From: Mitsuokella jalaludinii DSM 13811
GTDB lineage: Bacteria > Bacillota > Negativicutes > Selenomonadales > Selenomonadaceae
Direction of reading: 5' to 3'
Assembly: GCF_000702905.1 (NCBI RefSeq)
Contig: NZ_JNKR01000001.1
Location: 248,001 to 312,000 of the forward strand
Length of the DNA stretch: 64,000 nucleotides
Shown: in pieces, positions 23,271 through 32,444 of the stretch
Position numbering within the stretch: the stretch's first letter is position 1
How the letters are laid out: every line of letters begins with the position of its first letter
Translations under genes and position numbers: made by a program
Notes under the pieces: generated by a model
Database searches by the model: none
The model's input: only the letters and a program-made list of their open reading frames with translations
Told to the model about the DNA's origin: nothing

Positions 23271-24013
23271 CTTCCTAAATCTCCTTTTTCAAACTGTACA
23301 ATGCTGAGGCCCGCAATGGCCGCCGTCTCGGCGCGCAGGATGCGCGGCCCGAGCGTGACGCTCTGCCCGCCGGCCTTGATGACAGCCTCTGCCTCTTCGA
23401 GCGTGAAGCCGCCCTCAGGGCCGATGAGCAGCAGGTAGCGCTCCGACGTCGTGCGCTGCAGGCACTCCCGCACCGATACATTCTGCTCGTTCTCGTAGCA
23501 GAACAGGAACTCCGAATCCATGTCGTCCTCATACCAGGCATGGCAGAGGAATTTCTGGAGCGGCTCGATGGGCCGCACCTCGACGAGCGCGGTGCGCCCG
23601 CACTGCTTGGCCGCCTCGTCGGCAATCTTCTGCCAGCGCTGCTGGCGCTGGGCGGCCTTCTTGCTGTCGTAGCGCACGACGCAGTTGTGGCTTGCGACTG
23701 GCACGATGCAGTTAACGCCGAGCTCGACAGCCTTCTGCACGACGAAGTCCATCTTGTCGGCCTTCAGGAGGCAGACGGCTAGGACGAGCCGGATGGGTGA
23801 CTCTGTATCCGCATCGAGGCGCTCCACGAGCTTCATCGTCACCGTGTCGGACGTAAAAGCGGTCATCTCCATGCGCGCGACCTGGTTCTCATCGTCGACG
23901 ACGATGACTTCCTGGCCAGGCTTCGCGCGCATGACGTGCATGAGATGGTGTGCATCCGCGCCGCCGATCTCGATGGTATCCGCGAGGATGCCCTTGTAGA
24001 AAAGTCGTCTCAC
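23267..24013 (-). CDS. rsmE: 16S rRNA (uracil1498-N3)-methyltransferase
   Basis: 248 residues. N-terminal PUA-like part (HLMHVMRAKPGQEVIVVDD) and C-terminal SPOUT methyltransferase with the knot region LLLIGPEGGFTLEEAEAV and VTLGPRILRAETAAIA, the RsmE signature. It methylates U1498 of 16S rRNA. The start is a GTG overlapping the prmA stop (GTGA), and its end overlaps mtaB by four bases, so the three genes are translationally coupled. Confidence 0.97.
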   Translation of the reverse strand: MRRLFYKGILADTIEIGGADAHHLMHVMRAKPGQEVIVVDDENQVARMEMTAFTSDTVTMKLVERLDADTESPIRLVLAVCLLKADKMDFVVQKAVELGVNCIVPVASHNCVVRYDSKKAAQRQQRWQKIADEAAKQCGRTALVEVRPIEPLQKFLCHAWYEDDMDSEFLFCYENEQNVSVRECLQRTTSERYLLLIGPEGGFTLEEAEAVIKAGGQSVTLGPRILRAETAAIAGLSIVQFEKGDLGS

Positions 24014-24954
24014 TGTGCATCCCCCCGGCTGATGACCATCGCAGCCCAGCCGCTCTCCTCGATGACCTTGTCGATGGCAAAGCCGTGCGAAAGAGCCGCT
24101 TCCGTCACATCGGCCACGCGCTCATCGATGATGCCCGAGGCCAGCAGATGGCCGCCCTCGGCCAGATGCGCATCGAGTTCGTCGAAGAGGCGGATGACGA
24201 TGTCCGCGATGATGTTGGCGATGATGAGATCCGCCTTGCCGGTAAAAGACTGCAGGAGATCAGAGACGCCAGTCGTCACGCGGTCCTCGACGTGGTTGCG
24301 CTCCACATTCTCCTGCGCGACGTGGGCCGCCGTGCGGTCGTAATCCATCGCGATGACCTCGCCGGCTCCGAGCTTGGCAGCAGTCACAGCCAGCACGCCG
24401 GAGCCCGTGCCGACATCGAAGACGCGCATGCCGCCTTTGACGGCCGACTCGAGCTCGCGGATGCACATGGCCGTCGTCGGATGCGTGCCCGTGCCGAAGG
24501 CCGCGCCGGGGTCGAGGTCGATGACGATGTCGTCGGGGCTCGCCTCGTAATCCTCCCAGGCCGGCTTGATGACGATGAGGCCGCCGACTTTCTCCGTGTG
24601 GAAGTAGGCCTTCCAGTTGTCGGCCCAGTCCTCATCCTGGACCGTATGCCATTCGATTGGGCACGATCCCGCGTCGAAGCCGTCGACTTTCGCGAGGTCC
24701 CGGACGCGCTGCTCGAACGTGCGCAGGCGGTCGTCAAGCTCTTCATCGACAGGCAGATACGCCTTGATCGTCACGATATTCGTCTGCTCAGCCTTCGGCA
24801 GATTGGAGTAGTCGAAAAGTCCACTGTCGATATAACTGTTGAATTCCTCTGGATCTTCAATGACCACGCCGGATGCACCGACGTCGTGGAAAATCTCCGC
24901 GATGAGTTCCGTCTCCTCATGTGATGTCCGGATACTGACTTCAGCCCATTTCAA
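24010..24954 (-). CDS. prmA: ribosomal protein L11 methyltransferase
   Basis: 314 residues; methylates lysines and the N-terminus of L11. The SAM-binding motif VFDVGTGSGVLAVTAAKLGA is clear, followed by DLIIANIIADIV for the substrate site, and the N-terminal L11-binding region begins KWAEVSIRTSHEETELIAEIFHD. The start is a TTG with AAAGGA ten bases upstream. First gene of the prmA-rsmE-mtaB operon, adjacent to dnaJ-containing heat-shock genes in many Firmicutes but here separated by the LysR/MetE-like pair. Confidence 0.96.
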   Translation of the reverse strand: MKWAEVSIRTSHEETELIAEIFHDVGASGVVIEDPEEFNSYIDSGLFDYSNLPKAEQTNIVTIKAYLPVDEELDDRLRTFEQRVRDLAKVDGFDAGSCPIEWHTVQDEDWADNWKAYFHTEKVGGLIVIKPAWEDYEASPDDIVIDLDPGAAFGTGTHPTTAMCIRELESAVKGGMRVFDVGTGSGVLAVTAAKLGAGEVIAMDYDRTAAHVAQENVERNHVEDRVTTGVSDLLQSFTGKADLIIANIIADIVIRLFDELDAHLAEGGHLLASGIIDERVADVTEAALSHGFAIDKVIEESGWAAMVISRGDAQ

Positions 24955-25025
24955 AGCGCATCGTCCTTTCTTGTTCTAGGTCTTTCCATTATAGGGGATA
25001 TGTCTGTAAAAAACAAGGTTATCCG

Positions 25026-25943
25026 TCACTCGGTGCGGACGGCATTGCCGATGCGCTCGCAGAGCTTCTCGATGTAGCGGCCGGCATAGCGGCTAAGCTT
25101 GATGTGCGCATGTGTCAGGTAGCCGATCTCCATGAAGTCGTCGACGAGCAGCGGCCGCGCGATGATCTCCTCGCCGTTGAGCTCTTCGTTGATGATGCCG
25201 CTCGAGATGGTGTAACCGTCGAGGCCGATGAGCAGGTTGAAGAGTGTCGCGCGGTCCGTGACGACGATGTCCTTGCGCACGGGCAGCGTACTCTGGATCT
25301 CCTCGGCGTAGTAGAAGGCGTTGTGCGCCCCCTGCTCGTACGAGAGGCGCGGGTAGTCCGCGAGGTCCTCTAAGCGGACAGCCTCCTTTTCTGCAAGCGG
25401 ATTCCTCTTGCTGATGAAGACATGCGGCTGCGCGCGGTAGAGCGGCGTGAAGCGCAGGCTGTGGTCGAGTATGGCCCGGCGGACGATTGTCTCATTGGCC
25501 GGATTGAGGTAGAGCACGCCGACCTCACTGCGCAGCGCGCCGACATCCTCGAGTATCTTGTAGGTCTCCGTCTCGCGCATGTGGAATTCGTATTCTCTCC
25601 CCCTGTACTCGCGCAAAAGGTCGACGAACGCTTCGACGGCGAACGAGTAATGCTGTGACGAGACGCAGAAGAGCTGCTTCTTCTTGCGCTTCTTGCCGTA
25701 GCGCTCGCGGATCATCGCCTCCTGCTCGAGCATCTGGCGCGCGTAGGCAAGGAATTCCTCGCCCTTGACCGTCAGCGTGATGCCTTTGTTTGTGCGCCGG
25801 AAAATCGTGATACCGAGTTCCTCCTCCAGGGCGTGTATGGCCGCTGTCAGGCTCGGCTGCGTGATGAAGAGGCGCTGTGCCGCTTCCGTGATGGAGCCAG
25901 ACGAAGCCGCCTCGACGACGTAGCGCAGTTGATTGAGTGTCAT
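25026..25943 (-). CDS. LysR-family transcriptional regulator
   Basis: 305 residues from an ATG at 25943 after AGGGGG (an ATG two codons earlier is too close). Residues 1-60 are the LysR winged helix-turn-helix (MTLNQLRYVVEAASSGSITEAAQRLFITQPSLTAAIHALEEELG). The rest is the two-lobed effector domain. It is divergent from the MetE-like gene with a perfect palindrome in between, so it probably controls that gene, perhaps sensing homocysteine or a related thiol. The effector is not readable from sequence. Confidence 0.93.
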   Translation of the reverse strand: MTLNQLRYVVEAASSGSITEAAQRLFITQPSLTAAIHALEEELGITIFRRTNKGITLTVKGEEFLAYARQMLEQEAMIRERYGKKRKKKQLFCVSSQHYSFAVEAFVDLLREYRGREYEFHMRETETYKILEDVGALRSEVGVLYLNPANETIVRRAILDHSLRFTPLYRAQPHVFISKRNPLAEKEAVRLEDLADYPRLSYEQGAHNAFYYAEEIQSTLPVRKDIVVTDRATLFNLLIGLDGYTISSGIINEELNGEEIIARPLLVDDFMEIGYLTHAHIKLSRYAGRYIEKLCERIGNAVRTE

Positions 25944-25998
25944 GCCCATCCCCCTTTTCTCTTACCATCATACCACGCATGCCACGGCAGGCGCAATC

Positions 25999-26023
25999 TT
26001 GCCATAGAGTGAATCTATGGCAA
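25999..26023. promoter_or_regulatory. probable LysR operator upstream of the MetE-like gene
   Basis: TTGCCATAGA, five bases, TCTATGGCAA: a perfect 10-bp inverted repeat of the T-n11-A type recognised by LysR proteins. A weak promoter follows on the plus strand (TTTTCC at 26041, TAAAGT at 26065, 18 bp apart), which puts the centre of the palindrome about 65 bases before the predicted start, the standard position of a LysR recognition site. Confidence 0.7.
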
Positions 26024-26160
26024 AGCGCCCGTTTTAAGTATTTTCCATCGCGCGCCTTTTGCGGTAAAGTAGAGCCATCAACCGATTCGGTCCACAAGAA
26101 CAGAAGAGAACAAACAAGTTATCCGAGAGTCATCTCGTCAATCTATCAGGAGGCAATCAT

Positions 26161-27285
26161 ATGAGCAAGCATCTTTCCACACCATTCCGCTTCGATTACG
26201 TCGGCAGTTTCCTGCGCCCCGCAGCGCTCAAAGAAGCGCGCCAGGAGTTCTCTGAGCACGCCATCTCGAGAGAGGCGCTCAAAGACGTCGAAGACACGTG
26301 CATCCGCGAGCTCGTCGCCAAGCAGAAGGCGGCCGGCTACCACGTCATCACGGACGGCGAGTTCCGCCGCGCGACCTGGCACCTCGACTTCATGTGGGGC
26401 TTCCAGGGTATCGCTCATCAGAAGACCGACAAGGGCGTCTGCTTCCACGGCGAGCCGGCTCTCATCGATGACACTTGGCTGACGGGCCCGCTCTCTGCCG
26501 AGAACCATCCGTTTGTCGAGCATTTCCGTTTCGTACAGGCGCTCACAGACGAGAACACAGTCGCCAAGCAGACCATCCCGGCACCGGCTCAGTTCTTCCA
26601 GCAGATGATCCTGCCCGACAACATCGAGCGCACGCGCAAGGTCTACGCGACAGATGAAGCGCTCATCGAGGCGATTGCTGCAGGCTACCGCACCGTCATC
26701 CGCGACCTCTATGCGGCCGGCTGCCGCAACCTGCAGTTCGACGACTGCACCTGGGGCGTACTCGCCGCCGGTGGCAAGAAGGGCGGCAAATTCGCCTACG
26801 TCGAAGGTTCTGACCTCAAGAAGCTCGCCGAGCAGTTCGTGACGGTCAACAACCTGGCTATCGAAGGAAGCCCCGACGGCCTCGTCATCAACACGCATGT
26901 CTGCCGCGGCAACTACCACTCCGTCTACTTCGCCAGCGGCGCCTACGACCCGGTTGCCGACCCGCTCTTCACGCGCGAGAACGTCAATGCCTACTACCTC
27001 GAGTTCGACGACGAGCGCTCCGGCGGATTCGAATGCCTCAAGGAAGTCACCCCTGGCAAGAAAGTAGTGCTCGGCCTCATCACAACGAAGCGCCCGGAGC
27101 TCGAAGACAAGGCTGCCATCATCGCGCGCATCCACGAGGCGGCCAAGTACGTGCCGCTCGAGGATCTCTGCCTGAGCCCGCAGTGTGGCTTTGCCTCCTG
27201 CGAGATTGGCAACAAGCTCACCGAGGAAGAGCAGTGGGCCAAGCTCGCCCTTGTCAAAGAGATTGCCGAAGAAGTCTGGGCATGA
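26161..27285 (+). CDS. MetE-like cobalamin-independent methionine synthase family protein (YxjG/YxjH type)
   Basis: 374 residues resembling the C-terminal catalytic half of MetE. Visible landmarks are FDYVGSFLRP, GYHVITDGEFRRATW, QFDDCTWG, INTHVCRGNYHS with the first zinc ligands, and LSPQCGFAS with the last. The N-terminal half of full MetE is absent, as is normal for the short family, which may use other methyl donors or need a partner protein. The ATG follows GGAGG. It is read divergently from a LysR gene with a palindromic operator and ends in a strong terminator, so it is a single-gene unit. Confidence 0.92.
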   Translation: MSKHLSTPFRFDYVGSFLRPAALKEARQEFSEHAISREALKDVEDTCIRELVAKQKAAGYHVITDGEFRRATWHLDFMWGFQGIAHQKTDKGVCFHGEPALIDDTWLTGPLSAENHPFVEHFRFVQALTDENTVAKQTIPAPAQFFQQMILPDNIERTRKVYATDEALIEAIAAGYRTVIRDLYAAGCRNLQFDDCTWGVLAAGGKKGGKFAYVEGSDLKKLAEQFVTVNNLAIEGSPDGLVINTHVCRGNYHSVYFASGAYDPVADPLFTRENVNAYYLEFDDERSGGFECLKEVTPGKKVVLGLITTKRPELEDKAAIIARIHEAAKYVPLEDLCLSPQCGFASCEIGNKLTEEEQWAKLALVKEIAEEVWA

Positions 27286-27296
27286 CCGAGAAATAA

Positions 27297-27337
27297 AAAA
27301 TACGGCTTTGCGATGTATTTCGCAAAGCCGTATTTTT
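27297..27337. terminator. bidirectional terminator between the MetE-like gene and dnaJ
   Basis: A 16- to 17-bp perfect stem AAAATACGGCTTTGCGA / TCGCAAAGCCGTATTTT with a 6-nt loop, usable on both strands. It serves the MetE-like gene (+) and dnaJ (-). Confidence 0.92.
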
Positions 27338-28508
27338 ATTTCTTGAAGAAGCGCTTGAGGTCGTCGAGGAAGCTCTTCTGCTCCGGATTGACCTTGTCGC
27401 CGCTGATCTCGCCGAACTCGCGCAGGAGCTCTTTCTGGCGCCCCGAGAGGTTCTGCGGCGTCAGTACCTTGATGTGGACGAGCTCGTCGCCGCGGCCCGA
27501 ACCGCGCAGGAACGGGATGCCGCGTCCCTTGATGCGCAGGACCTTGCCCGACTGGATGCCAGCCGGGATCTTGAGGTCGACGGGACCGTCGAGCGTCGGC
27601 ACCTGTACCGAGCCACCGAGAGCGGCCTGCACGAAGGTGATCGGCACTTCGACGATGACGTCATTGCCCTGGCGCGTGTAGAGCTTGTGCGGCTTGACAA
27701 AGATGTAGACGTAGAGGTCGCCGTAGCCGCCGCCATTGCGGCCCGCTTCGCCGGCACCCGACAGGCGGACGCGCGACCCCTGGTCGACGCCCTTCGGGAT
27801 ATTGACCGTGACCTTCGACGTCTCGCGCTTGCGGCCCGTGCCATGGCAGTCCTTGCACGGCGTCTTGACAATCTTGCCCGTGCCGTGGCAGTGCTGGCAC
27901 GTCTGCGTGCTCATCATGCGGCCGAAGGCCGTGTTGCGCACGACCTGCTGCTGGCCCGTGCCGTGGCAGTGCGGGCACGTCTCCGGGCTCGTCCCCGCCG
28001 CGGCACCAGAGCCGTGGCACGTCGGGCACTCGACCGTGCGCGGCACCTCGAGCTCCACCTTCTTGCCGAAAGCAGCGTCTTCGAAGCTGATGGAGAGATC
28101 GTAGCGCAGGTCATTGCCGCGCTCCGGACCCGGCTGACGCGCATGGCGGGCACCGGCACCGCCGAAGAACATGTCGAAGATATCGTTGAAGCCGCCTTCG
28201 CCACCGCCGCCGAAGCCGCCGAAATCACTAAAGCCGCCGAAGCCGCCGGCTCCAGCGCCACTGAAGCCGCCCGTGCCGTCAAAGGCGCCGGCGCCAAACT
28301 GGTCGTACTGCGCGCGTTTCTTCGGGTCCTTCAGGACATCGTAGGCTTCATTGATCTCCTTGAACTTCTCCTCTGCCTCTTTCGGGTTGTCCGGATTGAG
28401 GTCTGGATGATACTTGCGGGCCAGCTTCTTATAGGCACGCTTGATCTCCTTTTCATCCGCGCTCTTGTCAACGCCCAGCACTTCATAATAATCGCGTTTT
28501 TCGCTCAC
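27336..28508 (-). CDS. dnaJ: chaperone DnaJ
   Basis: 390 residues, type I J-protein. J-domain with the HPD motif at 34-36, a long Gly/Phe-rich linker (about 75-125), four CxxCxGxG zinc-finger repeats ([32 protein letters not shown]), then the substrate-binding domain. It stimulates the DnaK ATPase and delivers substrates. The start is a GTG after AAGGATG. A terminator-like hairpin stands between dnaK and dnaJ, so DnaJ is probably made in smaller amounts. Confidence 0.98.
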   Translation of the reverse strand: MSEKRDYYEVLGVDKSADEKEIKRAYKKLARKYHPDLNPDNPKEAEEKFKEINEAYDVLKDPKKRAQYDQFGAGAFDGTGGFSGAGAGGFGGFSDFGGFGGGGEGGFNDIFDMFFGGAGARHARQPGPERGNDLRYDLSISFEDAAFGKKVELEVPRTVECPTCHGSGAAAGTSPETCPHCHGTGQQQVVRNTAFGRMMSTQTCQHCHGTGKIVKTPCKDCHGTGRKRETSKVTVNIPKGVDQGSRVRLSGAGEAGRNGGGYGDLYVYIFVKPHKLYTRQGNDVIVEVPITFVQAALGGSVQVPTLDGPVDLKIPAGIQSGKVLRIKGRGIPFLRGSGRGDELVHIKVLTPQNLSGRQKELLREFGEISGDKVNPEQKSFLDDLKRFFKK

Positions 28509-28525
28509 GTTGCACCATCCTTACA

Positions 28526-28578
28526 GAAAAATTGGGAGTCCAGAGGGAACCGCGTCAAGCGTCCCCCATAACTCCCAA
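28526..28578 (-). terminator. intercistronic terminator-like hairpin between dnaK and dnaJ
   Basis: Outer stem TTGGGAGT (28571-28578 on the minus strand) with ACTCCCAA (28532-28539), inner stem GGGA/TCCC, followed on the minus strand by TTTTTCTG. It lies in the 89-base gap between dnaK and dnaJ, 18 bases before the dnaJ start, and would end a fraction of transcripts after dnaK. Confidence 0.7.
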
Positions 28579-28597
28579 CCTTCAAACAATCATCTGC

Positions 28598-30460
28598 TTA
28601 TTTCTTGTCGTCTTTGACTTCCGTGTAGTCCGCATCGACGACATCATCGTCATCTTTCTTCTGCTGCTGAGCGCCCTGGGCATTCTCAGCACCAGCCTGA
28701 GCACCCTGCTGTGCACCAGAAGCCTGTGCCTGCTGGTAAGCAGCAGCGCTGAGCTCATAGAGCGGCTTCTGCAGCTCTTCGGTTGCCTTCTTGATGGCTT
28801 CCGTATCGTTGCTCTTGATGGCCTCTTTGACCTTCTCGCAAGCAGCCTTGACTTCCGATACCTTGCCGGCATCTGCCTTGTCGCCGAGCTCCTTGATCGT
28901 CTTCTCTGCCTGATAGACGAGGTTGTCGGCGTTGTTCTTGGCGTCGATGGCTTCCTTCTGCTTCTTGTCCTCAGCCTCATGAGCTTTGGCTTCGTTGACC
29001 ATGCGGTCGATGTCTTCCTTGCTCATGCCGCTGTCCGACTGGATCGTGATCTTCTGCTCTTTGCCCGTGCCGAGGTCCTTAGCGGAGACGTGCACGATGC
29101 CGTTCGCATCGATATCGAAAGAAACCTCGATCTTAGGTACTCCACGCGGAGCTGGCGGAATATCCGTGAGCTCGAAGCGGCCGAGCGTCTTGTTGCCGGC
29201 AGCCATCTCGCGCTCGCCCTGCAGGACGTGGATATCGACAGACGGCTGGTTATCGGCAGCCGTCGAGAAAATCTGGCTCTTGTGGGTCGGAATCGTCGTG
29301 TTGCGCTCGATGATCTTCGTGCAAACACCGCCGAGCGTCTCGATACCGAGGGAAAGCGGCGTGACATCGAGGAGCAGGACGTCCTTGACTTCACCGACGA
29401 GGACACCGCCCTGGATGGCAGCACCGACGGATACGCACTCATCCGGGTTGACGCCCTTCGACGGCTCTTTGTGCAGGATATTGCGGATGGCATCCTGGAC
29501 AGCCGGGATACGGGAAGAACCACCGACGAGGATGATCTTGTCGATATCGTCAGCCGTGAGGTCTGCATCAGCCATGGCCTTGCGCGTCGGGCCCATCGTG
29601 CGCTCAACGAGGTCACTCGTGAGCTCATTGAACTTTGCGCGCGTCAGCGTGAGGTCGAGGTGCTTCGGGCCCGAAGCATCGGCCGTGATGAACGGCAGGT
29701 TGATGTTCGTCTGCGTCATGCTCGAGAGCTCGATCTTTGCCTTCTCGGCAGCTTCCTTGAGGCGCTGAGCAGCCATCTTGTCCTGCGAGAGGTCGATGCC
29801 GTTCTCCTGTTTGAACTCGCCGACCATCCAGTCGATGATCTTCTGGTCGAAGTCATCGCCGCCGAGGTGCGTATCGCCGTTCGTAGCCTGTACTTCAAAC
29901 GTGCCTTCCGAGAGCTCGAGGATCGAGACATCGAACGTACCGCCGCCGAGGTCGAAGACGAGAATCGTCTCATCCTTGTCCTTGTCGAGGCCATAGGCAA
30001 GTGCTGCAGCCGTCGGCTCGTTGACGATGCGCAGGACATCGAGGCCTGCAATCTTGCCGGCGTCCTTCGTCGCCTGGCGCTGGCTGTCGTTGAAGTAAGC
30101 CGGGACCGTGATGACGGCCTGCGTGACCGTCTCACCGAGGTATGCCTCTGCATCGCCCTTGAGCTTCTGCAGGATCATGGCCGAGATCTCCTGCGGCGTG
30201 TAATCCTTGCCGTCGATCGTGACCTTGTAGTTCGGGTCGCCCATATGGCGCTTGATGGACGAGATCGTGCGGTCCGGGTTCGACACAGCCTGGCGCTTTG
30301 CCAGCTGGCCGACGAGGCGCTGGCCATCTTTCGTGAAACCGACAACAGACGGCGTGATGCGGCTGCCTTCCGGATTCGTGATGACGGTCGGCTCGCCGCC
30401 TTCCATGACGGATACGACAGAGTTCGTCGTACCTAAGTCGATACCAATTACTTTAGACAT
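28598..30460 (-). CDS. dnaK: chaperone DnaK (Hsp70)
   Basis: 620 residues. The N-terminal ATPase domain starts [19 protein letters not shown] and contains [28 protein letters not shown] and [13 protein letters not shown]. The substrate domain follows ([16 protein letters not shown]), then the helical lid and a Gln/Ala-rich tail ending in an acidic, charged segment ([18 protein letters not shown]). ATG start after AGGAGG. Third gene of the heat-shock operon. Confidence 0.99.
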   Translation of the reverse strand: MSKVIGIDLGTTNSVVSVMEGGEPTVITNPEGSRITPSVVGFTKDGQRLVGQLAKRQAVSNPDRTISSIKRHMGDPNYKVTIDGKDYTPQEISAMILQKLKGDAEAYLGETVTQAVITVPAYFNDSQRQATKDAGKIAGLDVLRIVNEPTAAALAYGLDKDKDETILVFDLGGGTFDVSILELSEGTFEVQATNGDTHLGGDDFDQKIIDWMVGEFKQENGIDLSQDKMAAQRLKEAAEKAKIELSSMTQTNINLPFITADASGPKHLDLTLTRAKFNELTSDLVERTMGPTRKAMADADLTADDIDKIILVGGSSRIPAVQDAIRNILHKEPSKGVNPDECVSVGAAIQGGVLVGEVKDVLLLDVTPLSLGIETLGGVCTKIIERNTTIPTHKSQIFSTAADNQPSVDIHVLQGEREMAAGNKTLGRFELTDIPPAPRGVPKIEVSFDIDANGIVHVSAKDLGTGKEQKITIQSDSGMSKEDIDRMVNEAKAHEAEDKKQKEAIDAKNNADNLVYQAEKTIKELGDKADAGKVSEVKAACEKVKEAIKSNDTEAIKKATEELQKPLYELSAAAYQQAQASGAQQGAQAGAENAQGAQQQKKDDDDVVDADYTEVKDDKK

Positions 30461-30521
30461 GGTAACATCCTCCTAAACTTTATGTAAAACTTGAATCATC
30501 TGGTTTATGCGATCAGGACGC

Positions 30522-31148
30522 TCAGTTGGAGACGACCTGGACCATGCTCGGTCGGATGACGCGGCCCTTGACCATGTAGCCCTTCTGGAGCTCCTGGGCA
30601 ACCGTGTCGTCCTCTTTCTCGGGGTCTTCGACCCGCATGACGGCCTGATGGAAGTTCGGGTCGAACTTCTGGCCGACGGCCTCGATGTGCTCAAGGCCGT
30701 TCTTCTTGAGGATTTCCTGGAACTGCGTGAAGATCATCTCGACGCCCTTCTGGAAGGCCTCCACATCCTTTGTCTCGGCCGCCATCGCGCGCTCGAAGTT
30801 GTCGAGCAGCGGCAGCATGTCCTTGCAGAAATTCTGCGTGACGACAGCGGAAATCTCTTCGCGTTCCTTCGCCGAGCGGCGGCGGAAGTTGTCGAAATCG
30901 GCCTGGAGGCGCAGCAGGCGGTCTTTCTTCTCCTGAAGGTCTTTGTTCAGGCCGTCGACCTGGCCCTTGAGGGCCTCAATCTCTTCCTGCATCGCCGCAT
31001 CTGCTGCAGCAGCCTCTTCCGGAGCTTCTTCCTCGGAGCCCTCTGCAGCATCTTCCTGCGCGGCTTCCGCCTCGTCGATCTCCTGCTGCATCTCCTCCAG
31101 CTTCTGCTCATCCTTCTTCTTCATTTCATCTTTGATAAATGATGGCAA
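30522..31148 (-). CDS. grpE: nucleotide exchange factor GrpE
   Basis: Releases ADP from DnaK. 208 residues with a TTG start at 31148, chosen because GAGGTG lies six bases upstream; a GTG three codons earlier has no room for a ribosome-binding site. The N-terminal 65 residues are acidic (EEMQQEIDEAEAAQEDAAEGSEEE). A long coiled coil follows (KDLQEKKDRLLRLQADFDNFRRRSAKERE). The C-terminal beta domain ends KGYMVKGRVIRPSMVQVV. Second gene of the operon, 40 bases after hrcA. Confidence 0.96.
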   Translation of the reverse strand: MPSFIKDEMKKKDEQKLEEMQQEIDEAEAAQEDAAEGSEEEAPEEAAAADAAMQEEIEALKGQVDGLNKDLQEKKDRLLRLQADFDNFRRRSAKEREEISAVVTQNFCKDMLPLLDNFERAMAAETKDVEAFQKGVEMIFTQFQEILKKNGLEHIEAVGQKFDPNFHQAVMRVEDPEKEDDTVAQELQKGYMVKGRVIRPSMVQVVSN

Positions 31149-31188
31149 AACTATCACCTCTTCACTCTATTCCGGGAAACCTGCGGCC

Positions 31189-32229
31189 CTACCAGTGGAA
31201 CCGCTTGATGACTTCTGTCAGATTGGAATTCATGTATTCGAGCAGGCTCATGGCCTTCGCGTATTCCATGCGCGTCGGTCCGAGCACTGCGATCGTGCCC
31301 AAGAGCTCACCATCGAGATGGTACGTCGCGGTGATGATGCTGCTGTCCTTGAAGTGGCTGTCCTCGTTCTCCTGGCCGATCGTGACCTCGAGACCGTCGC
31401 CCATATGGGCGTGCAGCACATCCTTCATGAGCTCTTCCTTCTCGAGCACGAGGAGGGTCTCCTTGACCTTCTCCACATCGTGGAACTCCGGCTGCTCGAG
31501 CATCTGCGTCGTGCCGCCGAGGTAGAGGCGCTCCCGCTTGCCCGAATCGAGCGCCCTGTTGATGACCTCGAGGGCTGATTCGTAGAGCGGCTCATCCTGG
31601 ATCTCATCGCGGATCTTCGCGAGCGCTGGATGGTCGATGGTCGAGAGCGTGTGGCCGGCGAGATTCTTGTTGATGACACCGGCCATGCGCTGGAAGTCCT
31701 CGAAGCTCGAGCCATTCGGCATCTCGAGAATCTTGTTCTCGATGAAGCCCGCATCCGTCATGAGCACGGTGATAACGCGCCTGTCGTCGAGCGGCAGGAA
31801 CTGCAGGCAACGGAAAGCCGCCTGCGTCATCTGCGGCGCGAGGACAAGAGAGACATTCTTCGTCACCTGCGAGATGATGCGCGCTGTCTCCTGGAACACC
31901 TCGTCGATGCGCTTGACGCGCGCCCTGTACCAGCGATTGATGAGCTCTTTCTCCTCGTCACTCACGGGCTTCGGGGGGATCAGGCCGTCTACATAGAAGC
32001 GATATCCCTTCGACGATGGGATGCGTCCAGAGGAGGTATGCAGCTGCTCGAGGTAACCTAGCATCTCGAGATCTGCCATCTCATTGCGGATGGTCGCCGG
32101 ACTCACGCCGAGGTCGTACTTCCTCGCCAGTGTTCGCGAGCCGACCGGCTCGGCTGACTCGATGTAATCATCGACGATTGCCTGCAGCACGCGTTTCTTG
32201 CGCGCGTCGAGTTCATCCTTCATCTGCAT
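31189..32229 (-). CDS. hrcA: heat-inducible transcription repressor HrcA
   Basis: 346 residues. The N-terminal winged helix (RKKRVLQAIVDDYIESAEPVGSRTLARKYDLGVSPATIRNEMADLE) binds CIRCE. The central GAF-like and dimerisation regions follow the family to the C-terminal LGTIAVLGPTRMEYAKAMSLLEYM. Activity normally depends on GroEL. An ATG two codons inside the chosen start is equally good by spacing. It is the first gene of hrcA-grpE-dnaK-dnaJ and represses its own operon through the CIRCE element directly upstream. Confidence 0.98.
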   Translation of the reverse strand: MQMKDELDARKKRVLQAIVDDYIESAEPVGSRTLARKYDLGVSPATIRNEMADLEMLGYLEQLHTSSGRIPSSKGYRFYVDGLIPPKPVSDEEKELINRWYRARVKRIDEVFQETARIISQVTKNVSLVLAPQMTQAAFRCLQFLPLDDRRVITVLMTDAGFIENKILEMPNGSSFEDFQRMAGVINKNLAGHTLSTIDHPALAKIRDEIQDEPLYESALEVINRALDSGKRERLYLGGTTQMLEQPEFHDVEKVKETLLVLEKEELMKDVLHAHMGDGLEVTIGQENEDSHFKDSSIITATYHLDGELLGTIAVLGPTRMEYAKAMSLLEYMNSNLTEVIKRFHW

Positions 32230-32257
32230 GCCCCCTTCCTTCTGTTTTCATCCTCTG

Positions 32258-32284
32258 TTAGCACTCTATCTATCCGAGTGCTAA
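32258..32284. promoter_or_regulatory. CIRCE operator
   Basis: TTAGCACTC, nine bases, GAGTGCTAA: an exact match to the CIRCE inverted repeat bound by HrcA. It lies between the promoter and the hrcA start, so bound HrcA would block early elongation. Confidence 0.97.
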
Positions 32285-32300
32285 CTTTGAATCTATAAAG

Positions 32301-32329
32301 AATATACACCGAAAAAAACAAAAAGTCAA
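32301..32329 (-). promoter_or_regulatory. promoter of the hrcA-grpE-dnaK-dnaJ operon
   Basis: Minus-strand TTGACT (32324-32329) and TATATT (32301-32306) with a 17-bp spacer; transcription starts near 32294, directly before CIRCE. Two more TTGACT hexamers lie upstream at 32338 and 32346. Confidence 0.8.
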
Positions 32330-32379
32330 CACCTAAAAGTCAAAAAGTCAAAATTATTTTCGACTTTTTTCTCGCGCAC

Positions 32380-32410
32380 GAAAAAAAGACTGCCGCACGC
32401 GCGGCAGTCT
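32380..32410 (-). terminator. terminator after the glutaredoxin-like gene
   Basis: Perfect 10-bp stem AGACTGCCGC/GCGGCAGTCT with a 4-nt loop, followed on the minus strand by a run of seven T counting the stem end. Confidence 0.9.
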
Positions 32411-32444
32411 CATCTTCCATCATCTTTCAGTGGATATCCGTCAG

